Position numbers and translations under genes: made by a program
IMG/VR virus record: IMGVR_UViG_3300040801_001105
Span: 1 to 20,652 of that record
Length of the DNA stretch: 20,652 bases
Strand: one strand, 5' to 3'
From: a virus
In this document: positions 6,320 through 14,470 of the stretch, piece by piece
Position numbering within the stretch: the first letter of the stretch is position 1
How the letters are laid out: the number at the start of each line of letters is the position of its first letter
The notes under the pieces: model-generated
What the model saw: the letters and a program-made list of their open reading frames with translations, nothing else
Database searches by the model: none
What the model was told of the DNA's origin: nothing

Positions 6320-9274
6320 ATGACTACAAAAGTTGGATTACCATTAATAAATGTTGAGGGAACAGAACAAGCAGATGCTATTGAATCCCATGTGAAAATT
6401 GAAAAAATATTTCTTTATTCTACAGCAGATCAATCCACTGGTATTACATATGGATCAATGAATTTAAATGATCCCAATGCATATGATGTGACACAAGTTG
6501 CTGTTGAATTAGAAATAACCGAATCAATACATTCCTTGGCAGTTGTAGGTTCATTAACAATTGTTGATAATTTTAACTTTTTTACTAATGCCAGAATACA
6601 TGGTCAAGAAAAAATATGGATTAAATTTAGAAGATTCAATCCACAGGCTCAAAATTATGATGCATCTATTGAACGCGAATTTTTAGTAACAAATATTAGG
6701 GGTATTTCAAGAGGTGAATTTAGAGGTACATTCACATTAGAATTTGCATCTCCACATGTATATTTTGATAAATTGAAAAGAATTGGTCGTTCATATGGTT
6801 TTGTTGAACTATCCGAAAAAGATTTATCAGAACCAAAAGATCAATATAAAAATGATGTTTCTGGTGGAAAAGATGCCATTAAAGGATGGAGAGAAAAATA
6901 TACAGAAGATTCTGGAAAAATAATCGAATATGCAAAAATTAGTGATGTTATTCAAGAACCTGAATCTGATTTTGGTTTTATAAATCAACGAGTAAATTCA
7001 TTTAAATATCCAGAAGAATTTATTTATGATATTCTTAGAAATGATTTAGGTCTTCCAAAAGAAAAAGTCTGGCTGTATGCAGGCAAGAGCGGTACAGGTG
7101 CTAATAGAAATTGGATTGATAGAATGAAAGTTATCATTCCTAATTGGAGACCATTACAGGCAATCAAATGGTTAATTCGAAATACCTATTATCGTAAAAA
7201 AGATAATAAAGGAGTCAAAGGTCATCCTTGGTTTTGCTATGATACATTATTAGCAGGCATTAGAATAGAACCATATGAAATGTTAATAGGATATTATAAT
7301 CCAGAAAATGATGATTCCTGGCATCTCGAAATGCAAGGTATGGGTAACGAGATTAATGACGCAGAATTAGCCTCAACTGGAAGAGTGTCTAAAGTAATGA
7401 CAGGAATATATCGTTATAATCCACAATATATTGCTGATCCTCATTCGGTAACATATTTTGCAGATGTCCATAGAAAAATACTAGAAATAGAATTTGGATT
7501 TTCTTGTGATAAATATACAAATACTTCTAATGGTGCCTATTCTACAAGAGAATGGTTTGTAGATATTGCAACAAAATATACGATGCCAAATCTTCATGTT
7601 TCTATAGATGGAACAAGAATACAATATAATGATGAAACCATTACTCAAGGAATGGATACATTATCTGTAAATCATTACTTATCATATGCAGACGATGTTG
7701 ATTCACAGGCTCCTGATTTAGATCAATCAAATTATACTTATTATGTTCCATACAATTCTGCATTACATGGAACTACCGAAGAAACATATCCATATAATAG
7801 AGCATTTGGTTTTAATTATGGTGTTCCTTCATCTGGTGGTATTGGTCCGGGTTCTATACATAAACCAAGTGATATAAATCCTGAATTATCCGAAGAAGTA
7901 ATCAATACAGGATTACCAAATGGTTCACCAATGGCGGATGGTTCATATCGATTAACAAGTAAATATGGTTATAGAACACATCCTATTGATAAAACCAGAA
8001 AAATGCATAAAGGAATTGATATGGCTGCGCCAACAGGAACACCAGTATATTCACCATATGAAGGAAAGGTTGTATTTGCAGGACAAGCAAGTGGATATGG
8101 CAATTATGTTAAAATACAACATGCGGATGGAACAGAAACAAGATATGGTCATTTAAATTCCATAGATGTTTCTGTTGGACAACCAGTTAAACCAGGACAA
8201 AAAATTGGTGGAGTAGGAAGTACCGGAAAAAGTACCGGACCACATCTTCATTATGAAATTAGAAAACACGACAATCCTGTTGATCCATTACCATATATTC
8301 AAGGGAAAAAAATGTCTACAACTACCTCAGAGGTTGGTGGTCAAGGTGGTCCTGGTGATACGTGTCCTATATCTGGATTAGTTCAATCATCTTCTAATTA
8401 TGGTCAGACACAAAATTCTGTCGGCGTTTCTCAAGCAGAATGGAATACATATCGAAAAACTATTGCTCAAATAGAAAGTTCTGGTAAAGGATATACGGCT
8501 GTTGGAGGTGCAAATAATCATTACGAAGGAGCATATCAAATGGGAAGAGCAGCAAAAACAGATGCAGCAAAAAGATTAGGGATTCCTTATCCATCGAGAT
8601 CAGAGTTTTTAGCGAATCCTGATCTACAAGAAAAAATGTTTGATTCATATACAGCACAGAACCATGCCTATTTATCTAGTAATTCTAAATATCAAGCATT
8701 GACACCACAACAGAAAATGGCTGTTCTTGGTTATGCTCATAATCAAGGTGCTGGTGCAGCATCTAAATGGCTAAATGGTGCAGCCCCAGGAACAGATGCC
8801 TTTGGAACATCCGGAACAAAATATTCTAAATGTGTTGCAAATAATTTAAATGCCGAAGACCTTCCTGTCGATGATTCTATTAATAATAATGATGATGATG
8901 GATATACAACAGGTGGAGAAGGATATAGTTCTGGAGGAAAATATATTCAAGATTATAATCCTCAAGAATTAGGAAGAATAGGAAGAATGGGTGATATGAT
9001 CAGAAAGAATATGAATTTTATGCAACACAAGATTAAGGTTCTTGGTGATTTTAAATTAAATCCAGGAATGGTAGTTCAACTTGAAATACAAAAAACTGCT
9101 CCTACTGAATTCTTGCAGAATCAAATGACAGGTTCAAGAAATGATCCAAATGTTATTGATGAATATCTTTCTGGTATTTATTTTGTTACGGAATGTACAC
9201 ATATATTTAAAGAACAAAAATTCTTTACATATGCAACAATTAATCGTGATTCTTCAACTCAAGATTTAGATTAA
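6320..9274 (+). CDS. gp27: gp27-type baseplate hub with inserted M23 peptidase and transglycosylase-like domains
   Basis: The product is 984 aa, against about 390 for T4 gp27. Residues 1-~500 form the hub body (AVELEITESIHSLAVVGSLT; EFRGTFTLEFASPHVYFDKL; later WRPLQAIKWL). Residues ~540-655 are an M23 (LytM-type) zinc endopeptidase with H563/D567 in HKGID, H611 in YGHL and H642/H644 in HLHYE, so the active site looks complete. Residues ~700-840 look like a lysozyme/lytic transglycosylase domain, with E719 in IAQIESSGK and GAYQMG further on. The hub fold resumes at ~885-984 (LNPGMVVQLEIQKTAP; LSGIYFVTECTHIFKEQKFF). The enzymes are thus inserted inside the hub, joined by Gly/Ser linkers. The likely role is to cut peptide and glycan bonds of the cell wall during injection. 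The gene ends in four in-frame TAA codons. Confidence 0.88.
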   Translation: MTTKVGLPLINVEGTEQADAIESHVKIEKIFLYSTADQSTGITYGSMNLNDPNAYDVTQVAVELEITESIHSLAVVGSLTIVDNFNFFTNARIHGQEKIWIKFRRFNPQAQNYDASIEREFLVTNIRGISRGEFRGTFTLEFASPHVYFDKLKRIGRSYGFVELSEKDLSEPKDQYKNDVSGGKDAIKGWREKYTEDSGKIIEYAKISDVIQEPESDFGFINQRVNSFKYPEEFIYDILRNDLGLPKEKVWLYAGKSGTGANRNWIDRMKVIIPNWRPLQAIKWLIRNTYYRKKDNKGVKGHPWFCYDTLLAGIRIEPYEMLIGYYNPENDDSWHLEMQGMGNEINDAELASTGRVSKVMTGIYRYNPQYIADPHSVTYFADVHRKILEIEFGFSCDKYTNTSNGAYSTREWFVDIATKYTMPNLHVSIDGTRIQYNDETITQGMDTLSVNHYLSYADDVDSQAPDLDQSNYTYYVPYNSALHGTTEETYPYNRAFGFNYGVPSSGGIGPGSIHKPSDINPELSEEVINTGLPNGSPMADGSYRLTSKYGYRTHPIDKTRKMHKGIDMAAPTGTPVYSPYEGKVVFAGQASGYGNYVKIQHADGTETRYGHLNSIDVSVGQPVKPGQKIGGVGSTGKSTGPHLHYEIRKHDNPVDPLPYIQGKKMSTTTSEVGGQGGPGDTCPISGLVQSSSNYGQTQNSVGVSQAEWNTYRKTIAQIESSGKGYTAVGGANNHYEGAYQMGRAAKTDAAKRLGIPYPSRSEFLANPDLQEKMFDSYTAQNHAYLSSNSKYQALTPQQKMAVLGYAHNQGAGAASKWLNGAAPGTDAFGTSGTKYSKCVANNLNAEDLPVDDSINNNDDDGYTTGGEGYSSGGKYIQDYNPQELGRIGRMGDMIRKNMNFMQHKIKVLGDFKLNPGMVVQLEIQKTAPTEFLQNQMTGSRNDPNVIDEYLSGIYFVTECTHIFKEQKFFTYATINRDSSTQDLD

Positions 9275-9283
9275 TAATAATAA
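9272..9283 (+). repeat. Four tandem in-frame TAA codons ending the hub gene
   Basis: The hub frame ends TAA TAA TAA TAA, and the next ATG starts at 9285. The same block ends gp25 (12575-12586) and gp6 (14459-14470). No Shine-Dalgarno is present, so the AT-rich block forms the whole leader of the next gene. Confidence 0.85.
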
Positions 9284-9284
9284 C

Positions 9285-10058
9285 ATGGATAGAGAATTTG
9301 ATTTTTTTCATCAAATAGGACAATTCCAGGTTCCTTGGACGGGTGTTGTTGAAGATCGTAATGATCCAGCCTTTATGGGACGAATTAGAGTAAGAATTTT
9401 TGGAGTACATTCTACTGATAGAACAGAAGTTCCAACAGAAACATTACCTTGGGCAACACCATTGTTTCCATCGACTTCTGCATCCTTTGGAGGTATTGGT
9501 GCTACTGCTTCAGGATTAATTGAAGGAACATGGGTGATGGGATTTTTTCGTGATGGATTTTCCTGTCAAGACCCAATTATTTTTGGTCCGATATTATCGA
9601 GTTCTTCTCCAAAATGGACGGGTACACAAAATATGTTAAAACAAAGTAACATATATAATAAAACAGCAGGAAGTATAGAAAATAATATTGTACCGTCAAC
9701 CAATGATTTGACTGACATACAAAATGAATCTTTTGGAAAGAAATTAATGGGATTTGGGACAAAAATACAAGAAAAAACATCTGAAATAACAAAAGAAATA
9801 TTAAAGAGTATTGGTATTACTAATATGGATGGTTTCAAAGATCATGCATTAGAAACCGAAGAATTTGAAGAACAAATAAATAGTGTTTCGGAAAGCATTG
9901 CAGAACAATTGATTCTAGAATTAGAACCAGAAATAAAAACACATTTTAAAATCGATGAAATTGATAGTGACACTAAAAACAATTTAAAAACAGAATTAGA
10001 AGATGACACTAAAAACAATTTAAAAGAATTAATTATCGAATATCAAAGAAATAAATGA
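9285..10058 (+). CDS. gp5: gp5-type OB-fold spike adaptor (N-terminal half of a split gp5)
   Basis: Residues 1-~112 match the gp5 N-terminal OB domain: WTGVVEDRNDPAFMGRIRVR, IFGVHSTDRTEVPTETLPWA, and then ATASGLIEGTWVMGFFRDG and QDPIIFGPI. In T4 this domain ties the spike to gp27. Classical gp5 continues into lysozyme and then a beta-helix; here the remainder (~113-257) is Lys/Glu/Asn-rich and probably helical, with no lysozyme. The acidic C-terminus contains DTKNNLK twice, encoded by a 22-bp direct repeat (9968-9989 and 10004-10025). The stop overlaps the next start (ATGA), so this half and the beta-helix half are probably made in step. The leader is the TAA block with no Shine-Dalgarno. Confidence 0.88.
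   Translation: MDREFDFFHQIGQFQVPWTGVVEDRNDPAFMGRIRVRIFGVHSTDRTEVPTETLPWATPLFPSTSASFGGIGATASGLIEGTWVMGFFRDGFSCQDPIIFGPILSSSSPKWTGTQNMLKQSNIYNKTAGSIENNIVPSTNDLTDIQNESFGKKLMGFGTKIQEKTSEITKEILKSIGITNMDGFKDHALETEEFEEQINSVSESIAEQLILELEPEIKTHFKIDEIDSDTKNNLKTELEDDTKNNLKELIIEYQRNK
9968..10025 (+). repeat. 22-bp direct repeat in the OB protein gene
   Basis: The same 22 bases occur at 9968-9989 and 10004-10025, with starts 36 bases (12 codons) apart and in frame; both encode DTKNNLK. This looks like a recent small in-frame duplication in the helical C-terminal tail. Confidence 0.85.
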
Positions 10059-12121
10059 ACAACGCTGATTACGAATTTGAAGGTTTCTTAAATACAATTA
10101 GTCGTAATGCCTTAGATAAAGGTGTTCAAAAAATTCAACAAGAAATCAATAATGAATTAAGTCCATTATATAAAACGATTACGGATGTTAATAATTTAAT
10201 TGATGAAAAAAGTGCATTGGTTGAATTTGCTACTGATAATCTAGGAAATATTATCGAAGATTCCACTGATATTATTAGTTCATTTTTATCTACTGATTTT
10301 ACTGGAATTGTTGAAGGTATTCTTTCTATAGGAAATCTCGGAGGATTTTCTAAATTTATTTTTGGTGTAATCGAAAGACCATATCTTATATTAAATGAAG
10401 TCTTTAATATATTTTGGGACCCCTTAGCATCCTTTATGACGGATTCTTTAATTGCAGATGATTTCTTTTTTAAAAGTATAGAAGAAATTATTCAAGAACC
10501 GTTAATTTCTACCTTTACTGATTTAAGAAAAGGATTATTACCAGGAACATTATATGAAAGACCATTAACAAAACATCCACTATATCCTTCAGAACCGGAT
10601 GTACACAGAGTATCAAGAAATGATAGAACTGTGTATGAACCAGGAGGAATGAAATATAATTATGATAGTGCAAGAGACCCATTATTATTAGAACCAAAAA
10701 TGTCATATAATGCGACATATCCATATAATCATTTTATGACAACAGAATCCGGACATATTTTTGAATATGATGATACACCTTCATATGAAAGAATACAAGA
10801 AAGACATTGTTCCGGAACAGGTTATCATATTAATGCAGATGGAAGTCGAAAACATTTCGTTATGGGAGACGAATTTAGTGTTATTATTCGGGATAATCGA
10901 GTACATATATTTGGAAAATTAGAATTATATGTAGATAAAGAAGCACAGATTTCTATTAATGGTGATGCAAGAATTAATATTGCCAGAAACGCCGAAATAC
11001 ATGTTCGTCGGGATGCTAATATACATACACTAAGAGATTTCAATGTTTTTGCAGGAAGAAATATTACATTAAATGCACAGGAAAACATTAAATTCAATGC
11101 AAAGAAAAATATTGAAACTTTTTCTCAAGAAGAAACTAAATTGCATTCGAAAAAATTAATGCAATTATATACAGATGAAACGTTTGAATTAAATTCTACT
11201 AAAAAAACTAAACTACAATCACTTACGCATGTAGAAATAACTGCACCATTAATTGATATAAATTATGCGTCTGGAGATTCTTTTTCTGTGAAAGGAAACA
11301 TTCCATCTCCTATTGGAAAAAAACCACATGAAATGACAATTCCATATAAAACAGAGGAATTTACAATTCGTCATGAAGGTTTTCCAGGATCGTCTGCAAC
11401 GATTTCTCAGGGTTCTATTAAAGCAGCGATGAGAAAAGGAGAATTAGGCGTAGAAGAATGGGTAAATAGACAGCCTGATATTGTATTAAAAAAACCAGAA
11501 AGTAATGAAAATTCTAGTTCTGGTGGTGGTTCCATTATTGAGGGAGTTGGTATTGATAATGAAGACGATTTAAAAGACCCTGCTAATCCGATATATGATT
11601 TTAAAATATCCAAACATTGTTATGTCAGAGATTTAACATTATCTGCATATTTTCCTCATTATTTACAAGAACAATGTGGATTATCAATCAACGAAATTGT
11701 TAAGAATCTTTCTAAATTAGCCAGATCGGCGGTTGATCCATTATATGAACATTTGGGTGGTTTTGCAGTAAATACCTATGGAAGACCAAAAGGTAAATTA
11801 CAATTAACATCCGGATTTAGAAAAGCAACAAGTTGTCGTAGTCAACATGAAAAAGGAAATGCATTTGATTTTCAAGTAATCGGTCTTGGAAAAGGATATT
11901 ATTATGATATGGCAAAATGGTGTGAAGGTGGTCTTGGCTATTCGGCAATTCTATTAGAATATAAAACAACAGGTACTAGACTTCCTTGGATTCATGTTCA
12001 AACAGCAGGTGGTGGTGGAACCTATACCTATTTAAATCATAAATTATATGAAAATCGATTCGTCAATCTATTACACAAACAAGCACTTCCACCAGATATT
12101 CATCATAAAGTAGAAGTATAA
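10055..12121 (+). CDS. Central spike protein: gp5-type beta-helix with C-terminal M15-like peptidase
   Basis: The 688-residue product starts with a helical region (1-~160) containing hydrophobic stretches (FSKFIFGVIERPYLILNEVF). Residues ~205-275 match the gp5/VgrG neck (YNHFMTTESGHIFEYDDTPS; GTGYHINADGSRKHFVMGDE). Residues ~275-405 are short alternating strand repeats (AQISINGDARINIARNAEIH; NITLNAQENIKFNAKKNIE) typical of the gp5 needle. After a Ser/Gly linker (~485-500), residues ~515-665 look like an M15 (DD-carboxypeptidase-type) zinc domain: TSGFR, SQHEKGNAFDF (H598, D605) and PWIHVQ (H647), with E635 a candidate catalytic acid. This would put a peptide-cutting enzyme at the tip end of the spike. 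The start overlaps the OB gene stop (ATGA). The frame ends at TAA within a TATAAATA box. Confidence 0.85.
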   Translation: MNNADYEFEGFLNTISRNALDKGVQKIQQEINNELSPLYKTITDVNNLIDEKSALVEFATDNLGNIIEDSTDIISSFLSTDFTGIVEGILSIGNLGGFSKFIFGVIERPYLILNEVFNIFWDPLASFMTDSLIADDFFFKSIEEIIQEPLISTFTDLRKGLLPGTLYERPLTKHPLYPSEPDVHRVSRNDRTVYEPGGMKYNYDSARDPLLLEPKMSYNATYPYNHFMTTESGHIFEYDDTPSYERIQERHCSGTGYHINADGSRKHFVMGDEFSVIIRDNRVHIFGKLELYVDKEAQISINGDARINIARNAEIHVRRDANIHTLRDFNVFAGRNITLNAQENIKFNAKKNIETFSQEETKLHSKKLMQLYTDETFELNSTKKTKLQSLTHVEITAPLIDINYASGDSFSVKGNIPSPIGKKPHEMTIPYKTEEFTIRHEGFPGSSATISQGSIKAAMRKGELGVEEWVNRQPDIVLKKPESNENSSSGGGSIIEGVGIDNEDDLKDPANPIYDFKISKHCYVRDLTLSAYFPHYLQEQCGLSINEIVKNLSKLARSAVDPLYEHLGGFAVNTYGRPKGKLQLTSGFRKATSCRSQHEKGNAFDFQVIGLGKGYYYDMAKWCEGGLGYSAILLEYKTTGTRLPWIHVQTAGGGGTYTYLNHKLYENRFVNLLHKQALPPDIHHKVEV

Positions 12122-12124
12122 ATA
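12117..12124 (+). promoter_or_regulatory. TATAAATA box overlapping the spike stop codon, before gp25
   Basis: An exact late-promoter match, but initiation would fall at about 12130-12131, almost on the gp25 ATG, leaving no leader. It may be weak, may give a leaderless message, or may be chance in AT-rich DNA. The box includes the TAA stop of the upstream gene. Confidence 0.4.
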
Positions 12125-12130
12125 GTAAAT

Positions 12131-12577
12131 ATGACTACAAATATAAACACATATCAAAATAGCTCGGCTATATATGAATATGAAGATATCTATACAAGAG
12201 ATAGAATATATAGTGATTTTGATTTAAGATTAATAAAACATCCTTTAAATAATAATCTAATTACATTAAAGGAAGAAATGTCTGTACAAAGAGCATTGGT
12301 TAATTTAATACTAACCGAACCAGGAGAAAAACCTTTCCATCCTAATTTTGGAACACCTTTAAATGGATTGTTGTTTGATATCGATTTGTTAAATCCATTA
12401 GATTTAGAAGATCAAATTGAAAAATCAATAAAACTATTTGAACCAAGAGTAAAAGTAAAAAAAATAAAAATCATTGATGGAAGAGATAGCAATTCTATCG
12501 GTGTTGAAATTGTTTATAGCATAATAAATCTTGAAATAAATAGAGATATAAAAGTTCACTTAAAAAGATTACGTTAA
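12131..12577 (+). CDS. gp25: Baseplate wedge protein gp25
   Basis: The 148-residue product matches the GPW/gp25 family (T4 gp25 is 132 aa). The core reads EMSVQRALVNLILTEPGEKP, then HPNFGTPLNGLLFDIDLLN, and the family EPR motif at residues 104-106 (KLFEPRVKV), followed by the closing strands. gp25 sits at the inner edge of the wedge with gp6 and gp53, contacts the first sheath ring and is thought to trigger contraction. The extra N-terminal ~25 residues are Tyr/Asn-rich. The gene is followed by four in-frame TAA codons and then gp6. No clear Shine-Dalgarno is present. Confidence 0.95.
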   Translation: MTTNINTYQNSSAIYEYEDIYTRDRIYSDFDLRLIKHPLNNNLITLKEEMSVQRALVNLILTEPGEKPFHPNFGTPLNGLLFDIDLLNPLDLEDQIEKSIKLFEPRVKVKKIKIIDGRDSNSIGVEIVYSIINLEINRDIKVHLKRLR

Positions 12578-12586
12578 TAATAATAA
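12575..12586 (+). repeat. Four tandem in-frame TAA codons ending gp25
   Basis: The gp25 frame ends CGT TAA TAA TAA TAA; the gp6 ATG follows at 12596 after an A-rich AAAAAGAAAA stretch. Same arrangement as at the ends of the hub and gp6 genes. Confidence 0.85.
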
Positions 12587-12595
12587 AAAAGAAAA

Positions 12596-14461
12596 ATGAC
12601 TACTGCTGCAACTCAATTAAAAGGAACTAATATTAATTTAGACTTTAATAGTATTAAAGAAAATTTAAAAACGTTTCTTTCATCTCAAAGTGAATTTAAT
12701 GATTATGATTTTGAATCATCTGGAATGAATATTTTATTAGATGTATTAGCATATAATACACAAATGAATTCAATGACAGCACATTTGGCAATTAGTGAAA
12801 GTTTTTTAGATAGTGTTCAGGCCAGATCAAATATTGTTTCTATTTCAAAACAATTAGGATATACGCCAAATTCGGTTTCTTGTGCATTAGCCACTATTGA
12901 TTTAACGGTAGTCCCATCTGATTCTTATACTGGTCTAGAAGCATATTTAAGACAAAATTCTGTTTTTTCTGGTGGTCAATTAGATTGGTATGTAACAGAA
13001 GAACATATTGCTACAAGGAATGCAGATGGTAATTTTGTTTTTTCTGATGTTTTATTACGTCAAGGTGTTAGAAAAGTAATTCGTTATTATTATGATGCAA
13101 AAAATCCATATGCTAAATTTGAAATACCAGACAGAGATGTAGATACCTCAACAATTCAAGTACGAATCAAAAATTCTGAATCCAGTTCATTGTATGTTAC
13201 ATATGAAAAATTCTCGGTTTTTTCTGCTATTGATGATCAAACCTCTGTTTATTTCCTCGAAGAAAATCCATTAGGATTATATGAAATATTTTTTACTGGT
13301 GGAAATGTTGGAATTTCACCAGAATCCGGAAATATCATAGAAATTGAATATTTCTATGGAGCAGGAGCAACCGCAAATGGTATTAATGTTTTTAATACAG
13401 ACATAGACATTACTAATACTACAGAAACTAAATTTATTACAACCATATCAGGTGGTAGTGGAGGAAATGATAAAGAAGATATTGAATCAATTCGATTCAA
13501 TTCATCACATTATTATGAAGCACAAAATAGATGTGTAACATATAAAGATTATGCTGCAATCATTAAAAAAGAATTTCCGCAAACAGAAACCATAAATGTA
13601 TGGGGTGGAGAAGATAGTACACCTGCTGAATATGGTCGAGTCTATATCTGTATAAAACCAACAGATGGTGATACGCTTTCTGAAGAATCAAAAGGATATA
13701 TTCTAACAGAAATTTTAGAAGGAAGAAGAGTTGCCACAATATCACCGAGGATTATTGATCCTGAATACACATATATAGGATTGAATGTTGTTTCAAAATA
13801 CGATGAAACCAAAACAACTAATACGCCACAAGAAATAGTAGATATTATCTATAATAGTATTCTTTCATATGAAAGAGATAACTTAAAAACATTCAATGGG
13901 ATTTTCCGTTATTCTCAATTATTGAGAAGTATAGATTCATCGGAATTTTCAATACAGAATACTACTGCAAACATATATTTAATTAAGCATTTATCATTAA
14001 CAAGATATTTTGACAATGTATTCCAATTATTCATTCCGGCTGATTTTTATGATTATGATGCCGAAAATGTCTTTGTTCGATCAACCAATTTCCGTCTTAA
14101 TAATCGATTACATTATATAACAGACAGACAAGATACTAGTGATACAAATAAAAGACAATTAATATTGGTATATAGTGGATCAGGAGGAACACAAATTGTT
14201 GAAGATGTTGATATTGGTTATATTAATATTCGTGAAAAAACAGTGTATCTTTATGGGTTTAATCCTGACATTGACACAGAAATCAAATTGTTTATCAATC
14301 CTAAATCAAATGATATTGTTCCGATGAGAAATCAACTAATTCAGTTGGATCATGATAATATAAAAATACGAGTTGAAAAAGATTTTCTTCAAACAGAAAA
14401 TTCATTGGGTACAGTTAGAAATAATCCAACAAACCGTAATATTTCTTTATTTGAACAGTAA
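12596..14461 (+). CDS. gp6: Baseplate wedge protein gp6 (J-like)
   Basis: The 621-residue product is close to T4 gp6 (660 aa). The N-terminal part has the diagnostic SSGMNILLDVLAYNTQMNS, then AHLAISESFLDSVQARSNIV and SISKQLGYTPNSVS. A beta-rich centre follows, with NRCVTYKDYAAIIKKEFPQT and INVWGGEDSTPAEYGRVYIC, which corresponds to the J domain of contractile tails. gp6 dimers form the ring that joins wedges and transmits the contraction signal with gp25 and gp7. The gene lies between gp25 and the gp7-like gene, in the same order as W, J and I in P2-like tails. It ends in four in-frame TAA codons, the last of which shares a base with the next ATG. A 9-bp hairpin lies at 13336-13358. Confidence 0.92.
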   Translation: MTTAATQLKGTNINLDFNSIKENLKTFLSSQSEFNDYDFESSGMNILLDVLAYNTQMNSMTAHLAISESFLDSVQARSNIVSISKQLGYTPNSVSCALATIDLTVVPSDSYTGLEAYLRQNSVFSGGQLDWYVTEEHIATRNADGNFVFSDVLLRQGVRKVIRYYYDAKNPYAKFEIPDRDVDTSTIQVRIKNSESSSLYVTYEKFSVFSAIDDQTSVYFLEENPLGLYEIFFTGGNVGISPESGNIIEIEYFYGAGATANGINVFNTDIDITNTTETKFITTISGGSGGNDKEDIESIRFNSSHYYEAQNRCVTYKDYAAIIKKEFPQTETINVWGGEDSTPAEYGRVYICIKPTDGDTLSEESKGYILTEILEGRRVATISPRIIDPEYTYIGLNVVSKYDETKTTNTPQEIVDIIYNSILSYERDNLKTFNGIFRYSQLLRSIDSSEFSIQNTTANIYLIKHLSLTRYFDNVFQLFIPADFYDYDAENVFVRSTNFRLNNRLHYITDRQDTSDTNKRQLILVYSGSGGTQIVEDVDIGYINIREKTVYLYGFNPDIDTEIKLFINPKSNDIVPMRNQLIQLDHDNIKIRVEKDFLQTENSLGTVRNNPTNRNISLFEQ

Positions 14462-14470
14462 TAATAATAA
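14459..14470 (+). repeat. Four tandem in-frame TAA codons ending gp6 and overlapping the next start
   Basis: The gp6 frame reads CAG TAA TAA TAA TAA TG; the final A of the fourth TAA is the first base of the next ATG (14470). The next gene therefore starts inside the stop block. Confidence 0.85.
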
